Origin: Reichenbachiella ulvae
Lineage (GTDB): Bacteria; Bacteroidota; Bacteroidia; Cytophagales; Cyclobacteriaceae
Direction: 5' to 3'
Assembly (NCBI RefSeq): GCF_025833875.1
Contig: NZ_JAOYOD010000001.1
Coordinates: forward strand, 1,612,001 to 1,676,000
Length of the DNA stretch: 64,000 nucleotides
In this document: positions 9,227 through 19,409 of the stretch, one piece after another
How the letters are laid out: every line of letters starts with the position of its first letter
Numbering within the stretch: position 1 is the stretch's first letter
Translations under genes and position numbers: made by a program
Notes under the pieces: generated by a model
What the model was told of the DNA's origin: nothing
Databases searched by the model: none
Seen by the model: only the letters and a program-made list of their open reading frames with translations

Positions 9227-10210
9227 TTAGAATTCTCCTAGGGCCTGATTCTCAATAGACGACAATCTTAAAATTTCTTCATATTCAGCTGCATCCAGAT
9301 CTTGACTAAAGTAATGTACTGGATCAATTTTCTTTCCGTCTTTATGCACTTCATAGTGTACATGTGGAGCAGTAGATCTACCTGAGTTACCAACATACCC
9401 AATGCACTCCCCTCTTTTCACCTTTTGTCCCTTGGTTACATTGAACTTACTCATATGGGCATATTTAGTTACATAACCATATCCATGATCAATTTCCACC
9501 TGCTTACCATACCCGCCAAAGCTTGTGTGTACCTTTTGTACTTCCCCATCACCTGTAGCATATATAGGTGTACCTTTAGGAGCAGAAAAGTCAACCCCTG
9601 GATGTAATTTTCTTACTTTAAGAATTGGGTGAATTCTATAACCGTAACCAGAAGACAGTCTTTTTAACTCTTCATTCGAAATTGGTTGAATGGCCGGAAT
9701 AGAGCGAAGAAACTCCTCTTTATTGCTAGCTAACTCCATCAAATCATCATACGATTTGGTTTGGATATACATCTGCTTTTTGAGTTTATCGATTTGCTTA
9801 CTGGCTTCTAAAACTAGATCTTCTCTTTCTAAATCTTTCTCCAATAAATCTTTGTATCGGTTGGTACCCCCAACACCCGCATTTCTGATAGATGGAGAAA
9901 TGGGTTCTGCCTCGAAAATGACGCGATAAACATTGTCATCCCTATCCTGCAAGGATGCGAGCATATCAGAAGCCGCCTCCATATCTTTTTCAAGAAGGTT
10001 GTAATAGAATAGTAATTCCTCATTCTCTTTTTCCAGCTGAGCGACCACAGGAGATTTAAAATACTTGTTAGAAATAACAAATATCCCAACTGCTAACACT
10101 ACTGAAAGGGAAAGGAAACCTAGGGCATTTAAGATAATGTCCCAAGTAGAGACTTTGACACGCTCGTACTTACAAGATTCTGTGTCGTAATAGTATTTTA
10201 TTCTAGCCAT
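9227..10210 (-). CDS. Membrane-anchored M23-family peptidoglycan endopeptidase
   Basis: The 327-residue protein has a cytoplasmic tail, one transmembrane helix (about 28-48), a periplasmic coiled coil (about 56-90 and 120-160) and a C-terminal LytM/M23 domain. The zinc-site residues are present: H203 and D207 in HPGVDFSAP, and H283 and H285 in HVHYEVH. The active site is therefore intact, unlike EnvC-type activators. It is expected to cut peptide cross-links during wall growth. The layout of one helix, coiled coil and LytM resembles bacterial shape and division factors. It is transcribed divergently from alaS across a 157-base gap. Confidence 0.92.
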   Translation of the reverse strand: MARIKYYYDTESCKYERVKVSTWDIILNALGFLSLSVVLAVGIFVISNKYFKSPVVAQLEKENEELLFYYNLLEKDMEAASDMLASLQDRDDNVYRVIFEAEPISPSIRNAGVGGTNRYKDLLEKDLEREDLVLEASKQIDKLKKQMYIQTKSYDDLMELASNKEEFLRSIPAIQPISNEELKRLSSGYGYRIHPILKVRKLHPGVDFSAPKGTPIYATGDGEVQKVHTSFGGYGKQVEIDHGYGYVTKYAHMSKFNVTKGQKVKRGECIGYVGNSGRSTAPHVHYEVHKDGKKIDPVHYFSQDLDAAEYEEILRLSSIENQALGEF

Positions 10211-10287
10211 ATTAAATCAGAATATCTAACTTTGTGCTTCGATTTTGGGTGGTAGTCAATATTTTCAGCTTACGGCTTTAAATTTTT

Positions 10288-10295
10288 CAAATATA
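10288..10295 (-). promoter_or_regulatory. Candidate -7 promoter element for the M23 peptidase gene
   Basis: On the minus strand TATATTTG matches the Bacteroidota -7 consensus TAnnTTTG exactly, 78 bases ahead of the M23 start codon. The upstream -33 element is poor, so the call rests mainly on the -7 match and its place in a divergent intergenic region. Confidence 0.4.
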
Positions 10296-10367
10296 CACGC
10301 AATTTACTACAATTTTAGAAACTTATAGCAAATCAGCCCATAAGGACGCTGAAAGAACATTTAATAG

Positions 10368-13004
10368 ATGAATTCCAGAGAGATAAGAAAACGCTTTTTA
10401 GATTTTTTTGAAAGAAAACAGCACGAAATAGTACCTTCTGCTCCACTTGTCATCCATAACGATCCGACCCTCATGTTTACCAATGCAGGGATGAATCAGT
10501 TCAAGGATTTCTTTCTTGGCAATGAAGACCCAAGCTCCAAAAGAATAGCCGACACGCAAAAGTGCTTGAGGGTATCTGGAAAACATAACGATTTGGAAGA
10601 AGTTGGTTTGGACACTTACCACCACACTATGTTCGAAATGCTGGGCAACTGGTCATTCGGCGATTACTTCAAGAAAGAAGCCATTGAATGGGCATGGGAA
10701 TTACTGACTGAGGAATTCAAACTTCCAAAAGACCGACTGTATGCTTCGGTATTTGGTGGAGACGAAGGTGACAACATGCCTTTGGATCAGGAAGCGCTGG
10801 ATCTATGGAAAGAGATTATCCCTGAAGACCGTATCATCTACGGTAACAAAAAAGACAACTTCTGGGAAATGGGTGAGACAGGTCCATGTGGCCCTTGCTC
10901 GGAAATACACATTGATTTAAGACCAGAGGAGGAAGTTGTCAAAACTCCAGGCAGAGAACTAGTCAACATGGATCACCCTCAGGTGGTAGAGGTTTGGAAC
11001 CTGGTATTTATGCAATTTAACCGATTGGCTGATGGCTCTCTGAAAAAACTACCCGCTCAGCACGTAGATACGGGCATGGGATTCGAAAGATTGGCTATGG
11101 CCATTCAGAAAAAGACTTCTAACTACGACACAGATGTCTTCACTCCTCTTATCGATTTCATCTCCCAAAAGGCCAACGTAAAGTATGGCGAAGATGAAAA
11201 GACTGACATTGCTCTTCGAGTCATTTCGGATCACATCAGAGCCATCGCTTTTACCATAGCTGATGGTCAACTTCCTTCTAACAATAAAGCAGGATATGTA
11301 ATCAGAAGAATTTTGAGAAGAGCCGTGCGATATGGCTATACATTCCTTGATTTCAAGGAACCGTTTTTGCACGAACTATTGCCAGTACTAGCTGGGCAAT
11401 TTGACGGGGTATTCCCAGAACTGACTTCTCAGATTGATTTTGTGGCTAAAGTGATCAAAGAGGAAGAAACAGCTTTCTTGAGAACTTTGGATAAGGGATT
11501 GAGCAAACTGGAAGTCATCAAATCTCAGGTAGAAAACGGAAACAAAACGATCGATGGCAAAACGGCTTTCGAACTGTATGACACCTACGGCTTCCCTTAC
11601 GACCTTACTTCTCTGATCGCTAGAGAAAATGGCTTAAGTGTAGACGAAAAAGGTTTTCAAGAAGAAATGCAGATCCAAAAGCAGCGATCTAAAAAGGACG
11701 CTGCCTCTGCTAAAGGGGATTGGATAGAAGTAAAAGCCATAGATGAAGTCACCTTCCTGGGTTATGATGCTGTGAGCTCTATAGCACAAATTGCTCGCTA
11801 CAGAGAAGTGGAAGAGAAAGGTAAAAAACTATACCAAATCGTTTTGGATCAGACTCCTTTCTATGCAGAGAGTGGTGGACAAGTCGGCGACTCTGGATAC
11901 CTGGCTGATGGTGATGTCAAATACAGCATCATTGATACAAAGAAGGAGAACAACTTGATCATCCATTTTGCTAAGGAGTTACCAAAAAATCTAGAGGCTA
12001 ATTTTGAGGCGGTAGTCAATGTCTCAAAGCGTCGATTGACGGAAAACAACCACAGTGCTACTCACCTACTCCACGCAGCTTTGAGACAAGTATTGGGAGA
12101 GCATGTTCAGCAAAAAGGTTCTTTGGTTAACGAAAAGCTATTGCGTTTTGACTTCTCACACTTCTCTAAAATGACGGATGAAGAAATCCTGGAGGTAGAG
12201 CAGATTGTAAACAAGAAAATACGAGAAAACATCTCATTAGACGAGCAAAGAAATGTACCTATCGAAGAGGCCAAAAAGATGGGTGCGATGGCTCTGTTTG
12301 GTGAAAAATATGGCGATTTCGTTAGAGTTATCACCTTTGACAAGCAATACTCAGTCGAGCTATGTGGAGGAACTCACGTGCCAGCCACTGGCCAAATCGG
12401 TCAGCTAAAAATCGTATCTGAAGGATCTGTAGCTGCTGGTGTTCGTAGAATTGAGGCCATCACTGCAGATGCAGCTGAAAGCTATCAGCAAAAACAAAGC
12501 GAGCTACTTCAGCAGGTCAATGCATTACTTAACAACCCTAAAGATACATTGAAGGCCATTGAATCTTTGGTGAAAGAGAAGCAGGAATTAGTGAAAGAAA
12601 TTGAGGCCTTCCATCAGGAACAAGGAAAGCAACAAAAAGAAAACTTAAAGCAAAAATTAGTAGCAGAAGATGGCGTCAACCTCTTAATAGAGCAAACTAC
12701 GCTACCCAACGCAGACGCATTGAAAAAACTGGCTTTTGAGTTTAAAAATGAAGTTGAGAATCTAATTCTTGTATTGGCTGCAGATATCGCAGGAAAACCA
12801 CAAATTGCAGTCATGATTTCTGACAACTTAGTATCGGAAAGAGGCTTGCATGCCGGCAATATGGTCCGCGAGTTGGCCAAAGCCATCAAAGGTGGTGGCG
12901 GTGGACAGCCATTCTTCGCTACCGCGGGTGGAAAAGACATCAATGGTCTACCACAAGTGATAGAGCAGGCAAAAGAATTAATCAAAAACGTGACGCAATC
13001 ATAA
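10368..13004 (+). CDS. alaS: Alanyl-tRNA synthetase
   Basis: A full-length 878-residue class II synthetase that charges tRNA-Ala. The catalytic domain starts with SREIRKRFLDFFERKQHEIVPSAPL and includes FTNAGMNQFKDFFLG. The editing domain has the zinc motif HSATH (about 562-566) and CGGTH (about 665-669). The C-Ala oligomerisation domain ends with the glycine-rich GGGGGQPFFATAGG. gatB follows after 3 bases, so the two aminoacyl-tRNA functions are probably co-transcribed. Confidence 0.98.
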   Translation: MNSREIRKRFLDFFERKQHEIVPSAPLVIHNDPTLMFTNAGMNQFKDFFLGNEDPSSKRIADTQKCLRVSGKHNDLEEVGLDTYHHTMFEMLGNWSFGDYFKKEAIEWAWELLTEEFKLPKDRLYASVFGGDEGDNMPLDQEALDLWKEIIPEDRIIYGNKKDNFWEMGETGPCGPCSEIHIDLRPEEEVVKTPGRELVNMDHPQVVEVWNLVFMQFNRLADGSLKKLPAQHVDTGMGFERLAMAIQKKTSNYDTDVFTPLIDFISQKANVKYGEDEKTDIALRVISDHIRAIAFTIADGQLPSNNKAGYVIRRILRRAVRYGYTFLDFKEPFLHELLPVLAGQFDGVFPELTSQIDFVAKVIKEEETAFLRTLDKGLSKLEVIKSQVENGNKTIDGKTAFELYDTYGFPYDLTSLIARENGLSVDEKGFQEEMQIQKQRSKKDAASAKGDWIEVKAIDEVTFLGYDAVSSIAQIARYREVEEKGKKLYQIVLDQTPFYAESGGQVGDSGYLADGDVKYSIIDTKKENNLIIHFAKELPKNLEANFEAVVNVSKRRLTENNHSATHLLHAALRQVLGEHVQQKGSLVNEKLLRFDFSHFSKMTDEEILEVEQIVNKKIRENISLDEQRNVPIEEAKKMGAMALFGEKYGDFVRVITFDKQYSVELCGGTHVPATGQIGQLKIVSEGSVAAGVRRIEAITADAAESYQQKQSELLQQVNALLNNPKDTLKAIESLVKEKQELVKEIEAFHQEQGKQQKENLKQKLVAEDGVNLLIEQTTLPNADALKKLAFEFKNEVENLILVLAADIAGKPQIAVMISDNLVSERGLHAGNMVRELAKAIKGGGGGQPFFATAGGKDINGLPQVIEQAKELIKNVTQS

Positions 13005-13007
13005 GTT

Positions 13008-14462
13008 TTGAAAGAAAAAACATCTCAATACGAATTGGTAGTAGGACTGGAAGTTCATGTCCAGCTTGCTACTGAAAGCAAACTATTTGCTCCAGATAAA
13101 AACAGCTTTGGTGATACTCCTAACAGTAATGTGAGTCCTATTACTTTGGCACATCCTGGGACACTACCTATGCCCAATTCGAAAGCGATAGAATATGCCA
13201 TCAAGATGGGGCTGGCTTGCAACTGTGAAATTTCACAGCTGACTAGCTTTGACAGGAAGAATTATTTCTATCCAGATCTGCCCAAAGGCTACCAAACTAC
13301 CCAAGACAATCAACCGATTTGTATTGGAGGTTATCTGGATGTGAAAAGTGGAGTGGGCACCAAACGCATCAACCTGAATAGAATCCATATCGAAGAGGAT
13401 GCCGGAAAATCTATGCATGATGGAGAACACAAAGGCTCTCTTTTAGATTTCAACAGAGCGGGCACTCCATTGATCGAGATGGTAACCGAACCAGAAATCG
13501 GATCGGCAGAAGAGGCAGGGAACCTATTGACAGAAATCAGAAAAATCGTACGATTCCTGGGTGTCGGTGATGGAAATATGGAAGAGGGCTCGCTTCGATG
13601 TGACGCCAACATTTCTCTAAGAAAAAAGGGAAGTGATAAACTGGGACAAAAAGTGGAGATCAAAAACATGAACTCCATTAGAAATGTACAGAGAGCGATC
13701 CAGCACGAAATCCAAAGACAGTCTAGCCTCCTAGATCAAGGAAAGACCATCAAACAGGAAACCAGAGGGTTTGACGATGCTACAGGCAAAACTACAGCTC
13801 AGCGTAGCAAAGAAGAAGCCAATGACTATCGATACTTCCCATGTCCAGACCTCCTGCCAATCAAAATTTCAGATAGTTATTTGTCTGAACTAAAAGCTTT
13901 GATGCCCAAACTACCAGCGGCGATTGCACAAGATCTACAAGACCAGTTTGGGTTGACTGAATATGATTCAGAAATCATTGCAGAGCGCGAGGATCGTGCG
14001 GATTATTTTTATCATGCAGCCAAAATCTGCAAGCATTACAAGAAAATTGCCAACTGGATCATCGGTCCTATTAACAATTATCTGGGAGACCAGTTGTTCA
14101 CCTCCTTCCCTATCACAGCCGAGCGTCTACATGAGCTGATCGATCTGGTAGAGTCAGGAAAGTTGAATTACAACACTGCATCTACTAAGGTGTTTCAGGC
14201 AATGATAGACAGCCCTCAAAAAGGTGCCAATGAAATCGCTAAGGAGCTTTCACTATATCAAGACAATGATGAATCAGGACTTCAAAAAATTGTCGATGAA
14301 GTATTGGAAGGCATGCCTGACAAAGTAAAAGCTTATCACAATGGTAAGAAGGGATTAACGGGCCTATTTATGGGACAAGTAATGCAAAAATCCAAAGGAA
14401 AAGCGAATCCTCAAATAGCAACCAAATTGATTAACGAAACTTTAGAAAAGTTAAGGAACTAA
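13008..14462 (+). CDS. gatB: Aspartyl/glutamyl-tRNA(Asn/Gln) amidotransferase subunit B
   Basis: This 484-residue GatB has the N-terminal YELVVGLEVHVQL, the GatB catalytic domain (about 1-290, with NFNRAGTPLIEMVTEP and NSIRNVQRAIQHEI-type motifs) and the C-terminal YqeY-like tRNA-binding domain. With GatA and GatC, encoded elsewhere, it converts Glu-tRNA-Gln or Asp-tRNA-Asn to the amidated form. The start is a TTG 3 bases after the alaS stop. No ATG exists ahead of the conserved N terminus, so TTG is accepted. Confidence 0.97.
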   Translation: MKEKTSQYELVVGLEVHVQLATESKLFAPDKNSFGDTPNSNVSPITLAHPGTLPMPNSKAIEYAIKMGLACNCEISQLTSFDRKNYFYPDLPKGYQTTQDNQPICIGGYLDVKSGVGTKRINLNRIHIEEDAGKSMHDGEHKGSLLDFNRAGTPLIEMVTEPEIGSAEEAGNLLTEIRKIVRFLGVGDGNMEEGSLRCDANISLRKKGSDKLGQKVEIKNMNSIRNVQRAIQHEIQRQSSLLDQGKTIKQETRGFDDATGKTTAQRSKEEANDYRYFPCPDLLPIKISDSYLSELKALMPKLPAAIAQDLQDQFGLTEYDSEIIAEREDRADYFYHAAKICKHYKKIANWIIGPINNYLGDQLFTSFPITAERLHELIDLVESGKLNYNTASTKVFQAMIDSPQKGANEIAKELSLYQDNDESGLQKIVDEVLEGMPDKVKAYHNGKKGLTGLFMGQVMQKSKGKANPQIATKLINETLEKLRN

Positions 14463-14502
14463 TCTCTTCAGCTAGCGTTGAGGGATACAAAAGAATTAAA
14501 AT

Positions 14503-15603
14503 ATGAGAAACGCAGTATTATTTATTCTTGGGATTGCGCTTTGGTCATGTAGCACCAAACCAGAAGGAGCGCAAATAGCAGGTAGCTATGAAAATCCTCA
14601 AGAAAGCGAATTAGTTAAAATTGAATTGGTTAAAAACAACGAATTGACTGTAGTCGATTCTTTCTACTTAGATCAGAGCGGTTCTTTTGACCGTTCGGTT
14701 GTATTGACAGAGCCATCATTTTTGAGACTCAATTTTTACAACAAACATATCGTCAATATGGTTTTGACCAATGAGGACAATGTACAATTGGTCAAAACGG
14801 AAGACAACCTGGATCAGCCTTATCGAATCACTGGTTCTAAACACACGGATTATATTTACGAAGTTTCACAGCTGAAAAAGGACTTTGAGGGAAAGGTTCA
14901 GCAACTCAATGATAAATTCCTGGAAGCAAGAAACTCAGGTGATATGTCAGCTCTGGAAGACATCAAGTCAGAGTTTCTTACGATGCAAAAAATCAACAAT
15001 GATGCCATCAAGCAAGAAATCTGGAAAATGGACAATTCTATCTCTGGCATCCTTTCTACTTCATTCTTAAACGAAGAAGAAGAATTTAGCTTTCTTGATA
15101 GTCTTGCTCAGAAGTACGAAAAGCAATTACCTAACTCGAGTTACACTGCTGATTTAACTCAAAAGGTAAATAGCATGAGAAACCTGGCTATAGGCGCAGA
15201 GGCTCCTGAAATCAGCCTTCCTAACCCCAATGGAGAAATCATCACCCTGAGTTCTTTGAGAGGAAAATATGTATTGATTGACTTTTGGGCAGCCTGGTGC
15301 AGACCCTGTAGAATGGAAAACCCAAATGTGGTAAAAATGTACGAAAAATATCACGACAAGGGATTTGATATTTTGGGTGTGTCACTGGATAGAAAAAAGG
15401 AATCGTGGGTACAAGCCATTCAGCAGGATGGCCTCAATTGGAACCATGTTTCTGACCTGCAGTACTTCAATTCAGAAGCAGCTCAATTGTACCAAATCAA
15501 CTCGATACCTGCTACCTATTTAATTGATCCAGAAGGTAAAATTATTGGCAAGAATCTCAGAGGTCCGGTTCTTGAAGCGAAGTTGGAAGAGATATTCGGA
15601 TAA
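14503..15603 (+). CDS. TlpA-like thiol-disulfide oxidoreductase lipoprotein
   Basis: A 366-residue lipoprotein with lipobox ALWSC near residue 16. An N-terminal beta-rich DUF4369-like domain (about 25-120) and a helical linker lead to a C-terminal thioredoxin fold of the TlpA/AhpC-Redoxin group. The active-site pair is in FWAAWCRPCR (about Cys266 and Cys269), with the cis-proline in SIPATYLID. It probably keeps periplasmic or outer-membrane thiols reduced; no dedicated partner is encoded nearby. It lies 40 bases after gatB and ends before a hairpin terminator. Confidence 0.9.
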   Translation: MRNAVLFILGIALWSCSTKPEGAQIAGSYENPQESELVKIELVKNNELTVVDSFYLDQSGSFDRSVVLTEPSFLRLNFYNKHIVNMVLTNEDNVQLVKTEDNLDQPYRITGSKHTDYIYEVSQLKKDFEGKVQQLNDKFLEARNSGDMSALEDIKSEFLTMQKINNDAIKQEIWKMDNSISGILSTSFLNEEEEFSFLDSLAQKYEKQLPNSSYTADLTQKVNSMRNLAIGAEAPEISLPNPNGEIITLSSLRGKYVLIDFWAAWCRPCRMENPNVVKMYEKYHDKGFDILGVSLDRKKESWVQAIQQDGLNWNHVSDLQYFNSEAAQLYQINSIPATYLIDPEGKIIGKNLRGPVLEAKLEEIFG

Positions 15604-15627
15604 AAGGCCCAAAAGAAAAGAAACATG

Positions 15628-15658
15628 AAAGGTGATTAGGTAACTGATCACCTTTTTT
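15628..15658 (+). terminator. Intrinsic terminator after the TlpA-like gene
   Basis: AAAGGTGAT (15628-15636) pairs with ATCACCTTT (15647-15655), and the 3' arm runs into six Ts on the plus strand. It lies between two convergent genes, 25 bases after the TlpA-like stop and just past the 3' end of the DUF4302 gene. Confidence 0.75.
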
Positions 15659-15662
15659 ATTG

Positions 15663-17057
15663 TCATTGAACAAGGGCAAATTCATAGCCATTGCAAGGAT
15701 TAAACACCCTGAAAATAACCAGCCCCTCCTGAACAGGCCATTCAGAAATATAAAATTGTCCTCCTTCAAATATTTCGTCAGTTACTGTTCTTAGGTTCTG
15801 CTCATCACTCGCATCTACATCAGCTGCATTCGTATAGTTAAACTCTTCATTCAATAGAACTTGAATATAGTTACCCTGTACAGCTACAGTTTCAAAGCCT
15901 CGTAGGTGTGTTTGGTTCACATCATTGTCATCAGAAAAACTAATCCCAACAGAATAATCGATCTCTGCCGAATCTCTCCCATAATTAAAGATAAAGCCAG
16001 TAGCCTCAGGATAAGTTGATCCAATAATCAGATCCTCTGATGTAAGTGACAAACCTGTACTATCCCCTACAAAGAAGACATTAACTGAATATGGAATATC
16101 TGGCTGAGCTGTAAACAAAAGCCCTCCAGACTGAAATAAGCTATGTCTCAATTCGCCTGCGCCTAATCCTGCTATCGAAGTAGAATATACCGGAGACAGT
16201 CTAGTTTCTGCATCACAATACACCTCGCCTGTTTCACTATATGAATCCAGAGATACCCTTGAGATACTAAAGTTTTTACCTCCATATTCAAATGCAATAG
16301 GTGACTCCAGAACCATGTCTCCATCCAAAAAGGAAAAACCTGTAGTAAGATTAATGTCCACCCAATTAGCGGCAGTAATCGCCGTTAAATCACTTCCCTG
16401 AGCAGCCCCATCTAGCGTTATAAACCTTTTCACTAAATCAACCTCCCAATAAATGGACACATCATCATTCGCTAGATAAAGTTGTTGGATGATTTGGTCA
16501 CCAAAAGGCTGTGAGTAAAATCGATAAGAATCAAATGCATCAGCCTCCTCTCTGGAAAAAGCATCAGCGGCATTAGCCGGTGCAGGCACCAAAGTTATGA
16601 TCGTCGTTTCGTCTGCTGGATCAGTTTTGCTATAAAGCCTGAGGTTACCATCTACTTCGTCCAAATAAAAGAACTCAAACTCCGCTCCAAAAGTAGATTG
16701 GTCTTGCTCAAACAAATAATGAAACACAGCGTAGGTTTCAAGTGTCAATTGAATATCCAATTGCACGTCTACCCTATATGGAATGGTCTGATCAAATAAA
16801 CTCCCCTCCTCGTTAGCCACATCCGATTGAATTCGAACCTCATTTTCATCAAAATCCATGAGAATATAGTAAGTCCCTGCTTCTGGAACAGGTCGATAAT
16901 CCAGCATCCAGCCATGCTCAGGAGCCATCAATTTATCCTTTAGATCATTGATGGCAGCTTCCCTGCGTTCATCAGCAGGTGCTAGTTTAGGTTCGTACTC
17001 CTGCGTACAACCGAAGGCCAATCCAGCCAGCAACGCTATGTAAAGTCCTATTCTCAT
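15663..17057 (-). CDS. DUF4302-family lipoprotein of the SusC/SusD-like locus
   Basis: A 464-residue lipoprotein (lipobox AFGC, Cys about 17). APEHGWMLDYRPVPEAGTYY and YILMDFDENEVRIQSD match the N terminus of DUF4302 proteins, which are found almost only next to SusC/SusD genes in Bacteroidota. The rest is predicted beta-rich. It is presumably a surface or periplasmic accessory of the transporter, and its ligand is unknown. Its ATG overlaps the TGA of the metallopeptidase gene (ATGA), which indicates coupling. Confidence 0.8.
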   Translation of the reverse strand: MRIGLYIALLAGLAFGCTQEYEPKLAPADERREAAINDLKDKLMAPEHGWMLDYRPVPEAGTYYILMDFDENEVRIQSDVANEEGSLFDQTIPYRVDVQLDIQLTLETYAVFHYLFEQDQSTFGAEFEFFYLDEVDGNLRLYSKTDPADETTIITLVPAPANAADAFSREEADAFDSYRFYSQPFGDQIIQQLYLANDDVSIYWEVDLVKRFITLDGAAQGSDLTAITAANWVDINLTTGFSFLDGDMVLESPIAFEYGGKNFSISRVSLDSYSETGEVYCDAETRLSPVYSTSIAGLGAGELRHSLFQSGGLLFTAQPDIPYSVNVFFVGDSTGLSLTSEDLIIGSTYPEATGFIFNYGRDSAEIDYSVGISFSDDNDVNQTHLRGFETVAVQGNYIQVLLNEEFNYTNAADVDASDEQNLRTVTDEIFEGGQFYISEWPVQEGLVIFRVFNPCNGYEFALVQ

Positions 17058-17914
17058 AGTTTACTTTGCAATTCATTTCTTAGATCATCCAAATCAATTC
17101 CTGTCACCTTCAGGTAGTGATCTTTAACTGAAGTTACCTTTTCTTGCAATCTGGACCTACCTTCATTTCGTTCTTCACATTCTGCATCAATGCAATCTTC
17201 CAAGGTCAAATAAGTCTCATGAAAATCTTCATCAAACACATAAAAAGCCACAATCTCAGCAAAATCCTCATTGACAGAGCTAGTAGCATAGGGAGATACA
17301 AACCCGCGCTTCAGGGCTTCATCTTCGGTTAGATTGAACCAGGAACCCGAACTGGTATATCCTTGAGGTGAAATATTTTCAAAATTGGCAGGCAACTTAA
17401 ATTCCTGATGAACAATATGAGCAAACTCATGGTAAGTCACTTGCAATTGCAGCTGCACCCAGTTTGGATCGGCTAAATCATAACTATTCACATCCGTATA
17501 GGTAATTCTGGCCCCCGCATCGGCAGTACCCAGAGTGACAGTTCCATCATTGTTGTAAATAGGGCTACCTAAAAAGATCAGCTCAGCAGGAACGTATCGT
17601 CTAAAAAAAGCCTCACCATTGGGTACCGCTTTATAGGTATTAAACCAATACTCTTCTACAAAATCCAACATTGGACGAACTATTTCCAATTTAGGAGGAA
17701 CTACATTTTGCCCAGGATCTACATAGTTATCGACATATTTGTATCGTACCGCGACGTTATACTCCTGAATGAAATTCTCATCAATATAAATATCCAGATC
17801 AGAAGTCAATTCAGCTTCCTTCTTCTTGTCAACATTGAGATCATCTTCCTTCAAACAAGAAGAAAGTGAAATCAACCCAACTAACACCCAAATATTTTTC
17901 ATCCTTATTTTCAT
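17054..17914 (-). CDS. Import-associated zinc metallohydrolase lipoprotein (HExxH)
   Basis: A 286-residue lipoprotein (lipobox LSSC, Cys about 20). VTYHEFAHIVHQ at about 158-169 is a complete HExxH zinc-peptidase motif, and the downstream EDFAEIVAFY segment could provide the third ligand. It belongs to the TonB-import-associated metallohydrolase lipoproteins that recur next to SusC/SusD pairs. Its substrate is not established; the transporter may import what it cuts, but that is inference. One base separates it from susD, and its stop overlaps the next start. Confidence 0.85.
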   Translation of the reverse strand: MKIRMKNIWVLVGLISLSSCLKEDDLNVDKKKEAELTSDLDIYIDENFIQEYNVAVRYKYVDNYVDPGQNVVPPKLEIVRPMLDFVEEYWFNTYKAVPNGEAFFRRYVPAELIFLGSPIYNNDGTVTLGTADAGARITYTDVNSYDLADPNWVQLQLQVTYHEFAHIVHQEFKLPANFENISPQGYTSSGSWFNLTEDEALKRGFVSPYATSSVNEDFAEIVAFYVFDEDFHETYLTLEDCIDAECEERNEGRSRLQEKVTSVKDHYLKVTGIDLDDLRNELQSKL

Positions 17915-17915
17915 A

Positions 17916-19409
17916 TCATCTCGGGTTATCTTCTAACCCACCTACGTCCTGCGCAGATTGAGGTATTTGCAACACTTTTCTTGGGTCATCTGAGCTCAAC
18001 ACATCGGTACTACCATCTGCGAACTGATGTTGAACGGTCATTCCATATCTTTTGATATCAAACCATCTAAGACCTTGACCTACAAACTCCTTTCGTCTTT
18101 CGAAAAGAAGATAATTCAATAATATATCCTGATCGGTAAAACTAGGTTCATTCTCTGCTCCATAAAAACTTCTCAACACATCCAAAGTCAAGGTAACATC
18201 TGCTACTCCTGTGTATCTCCTATCGGTTAGTATCTGTAAATCGGCCAAAGCAGCTGACAAATTACCGCTGTAAACATTCGCCTCTATACGATTGAACAAG
18301 ACTTCTTCACCCTTGAACATAACTCCAATATGATAGGGCAATCCGGTATTTGAATTCAAACTGCTTCTCTCGAACAAACTCTCGTATCTCACAGGATATA
18401 AAGCATTCAAGCCCTTTACAAAGGCTGGATTTTCTCTTTCGTCTGTCGCCCCAAATGGATTAGTCCCGTAAAGGCTGCTATAAAAATTTTCGTCTACTCC
18501 GAATGCAAAATCTGTACGCTGTACTAATGAAATTTTCCTCATCAACAACAAATTAGCTGGCTCCTCTGCTGAGGAAAACAATTGAGGATAGCCTGTAATA
18601 GATGACTTGGCTGCCTGATATTCATCTGACGTAAAGTCCCGAACATAGGCCTCAGGATTACTCCCCAGGAGCTCATTACTATATTGCAAGGACCGAATAA
18701 AATCCCCCTTGTACAAGTAGAACCTGCTAGCAAAGGCCAAAGCAGCATTTCTGTTAAAATGATATTTACCTGAACCACTAAAGAAGGATTCATTCAGGTT
18801 GTCCAAACCATCTAGCAAATCATCTTCTACCAGACTATAAACTCTGGATACTGAGGCTCTCTCATATTGGGCCAAAAATTCTGATTCTGGTGTTTTGATA
18901 TAAGGCACTCCTTCATCTGAAGAGGCTCCATTTATGTTGTAATGTTCGCCAAACATATTGACAAGCATAAAATGGGCATAAGCTCTGGTCAGCAGGGCCT
19001 CCGCCTCTATGGCCTTCTTTTGAGCCCTTTCCTCGTCACTATCCGCTGGCAAGTCATCTAGCACTGTTAAAACCTCATTGGCATGAGCTATGGCGTTGTA
19101 TGACTCATACCAGTAAAAATCTGGTGAATCCTGCTCGTCTGGTCCTGCCACCACATCTTCCCATCTGAACATGTCTTCATGAGCAGGTCTGATGTTGGTG
19201 CCAAAAGTGTAAAAGAAATCATCTGTCATCCAATCCGTGAATGCCGGACTAGCCACCGAATAGGCATTGGTCAAAAGCTGAGCTGCCTTATCCAGATCAT
19301 TTAGCTCCACGCGATTGTCAGGGTTGACATCCAAATATTCATCGCAACTGCTAATCCCAATGGATAGTGCGAAGCATAAACTTAGATATGTAATTTTCTT
19401 GCGTATCAT
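17916..19409 (-). CDS. RagB/SusD-family outer-membrane substrate-binding lipoprotein
   Basis: A 497-residue SusD-type lipoprotein (lipobox ISSC, Cys about 22, followed by DEYLDVNPDNRVEL). It has TPR-like helices in the N-terminal half and the typical C-terminal FERRKEFVGQGLRWFDIKRYG. SusD proteins cap the SusC barrel and bind the ligand outside the cell. Its ATG overlaps the SusC stop (ATGA). No glycoside hydrolase is encoded nearby, so glycan use is not supported; with a metallopeptidase next door a peptide or protein ligand is at least as likely. Confidence 0.95.
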   Translation of the reverse strand: MIRKKITYLSLCFALSIGISSCDEYLDVNPDNRVELNDLDKAAQLLTNAYSVASPAFTDWMTDDFFYTFGTNIRPAHEDMFRWEDVVAGPDEQDSPDFYWYESYNAIAHANEVLTVLDDLPADSDEERAQKKAIEAEALLTRAYAHFMLVNMFGEHYNINGASSDEGVPYIKTPESEFLAQYERASVSRVYSLVEDDLLDGLDNLNESFFSGSGKYHFNRNAALAFASRFYLYKGDFIRSLQYSNELLGSNPEAYVRDFTSDEYQAAKSSITGYPQLFSSAEEPANLLLMRKISLVQRTDFAFGVDENFYSSLYGTNPFGATDERENPAFVKGLNALYPVRYESLFERSSLNSNTGLPYHIGVMFKGEEVLFNRIEANVYSGNLSAALADLQILTDRRYTGVADVTLTLDVLRSFYGAENEPSFTDQDILLNYLLFERRKEFVGQGLRWFDIKRYGMTVQHQFADGSTDVLSSDDPRKVLQIPQSAQDVGGLEDNPR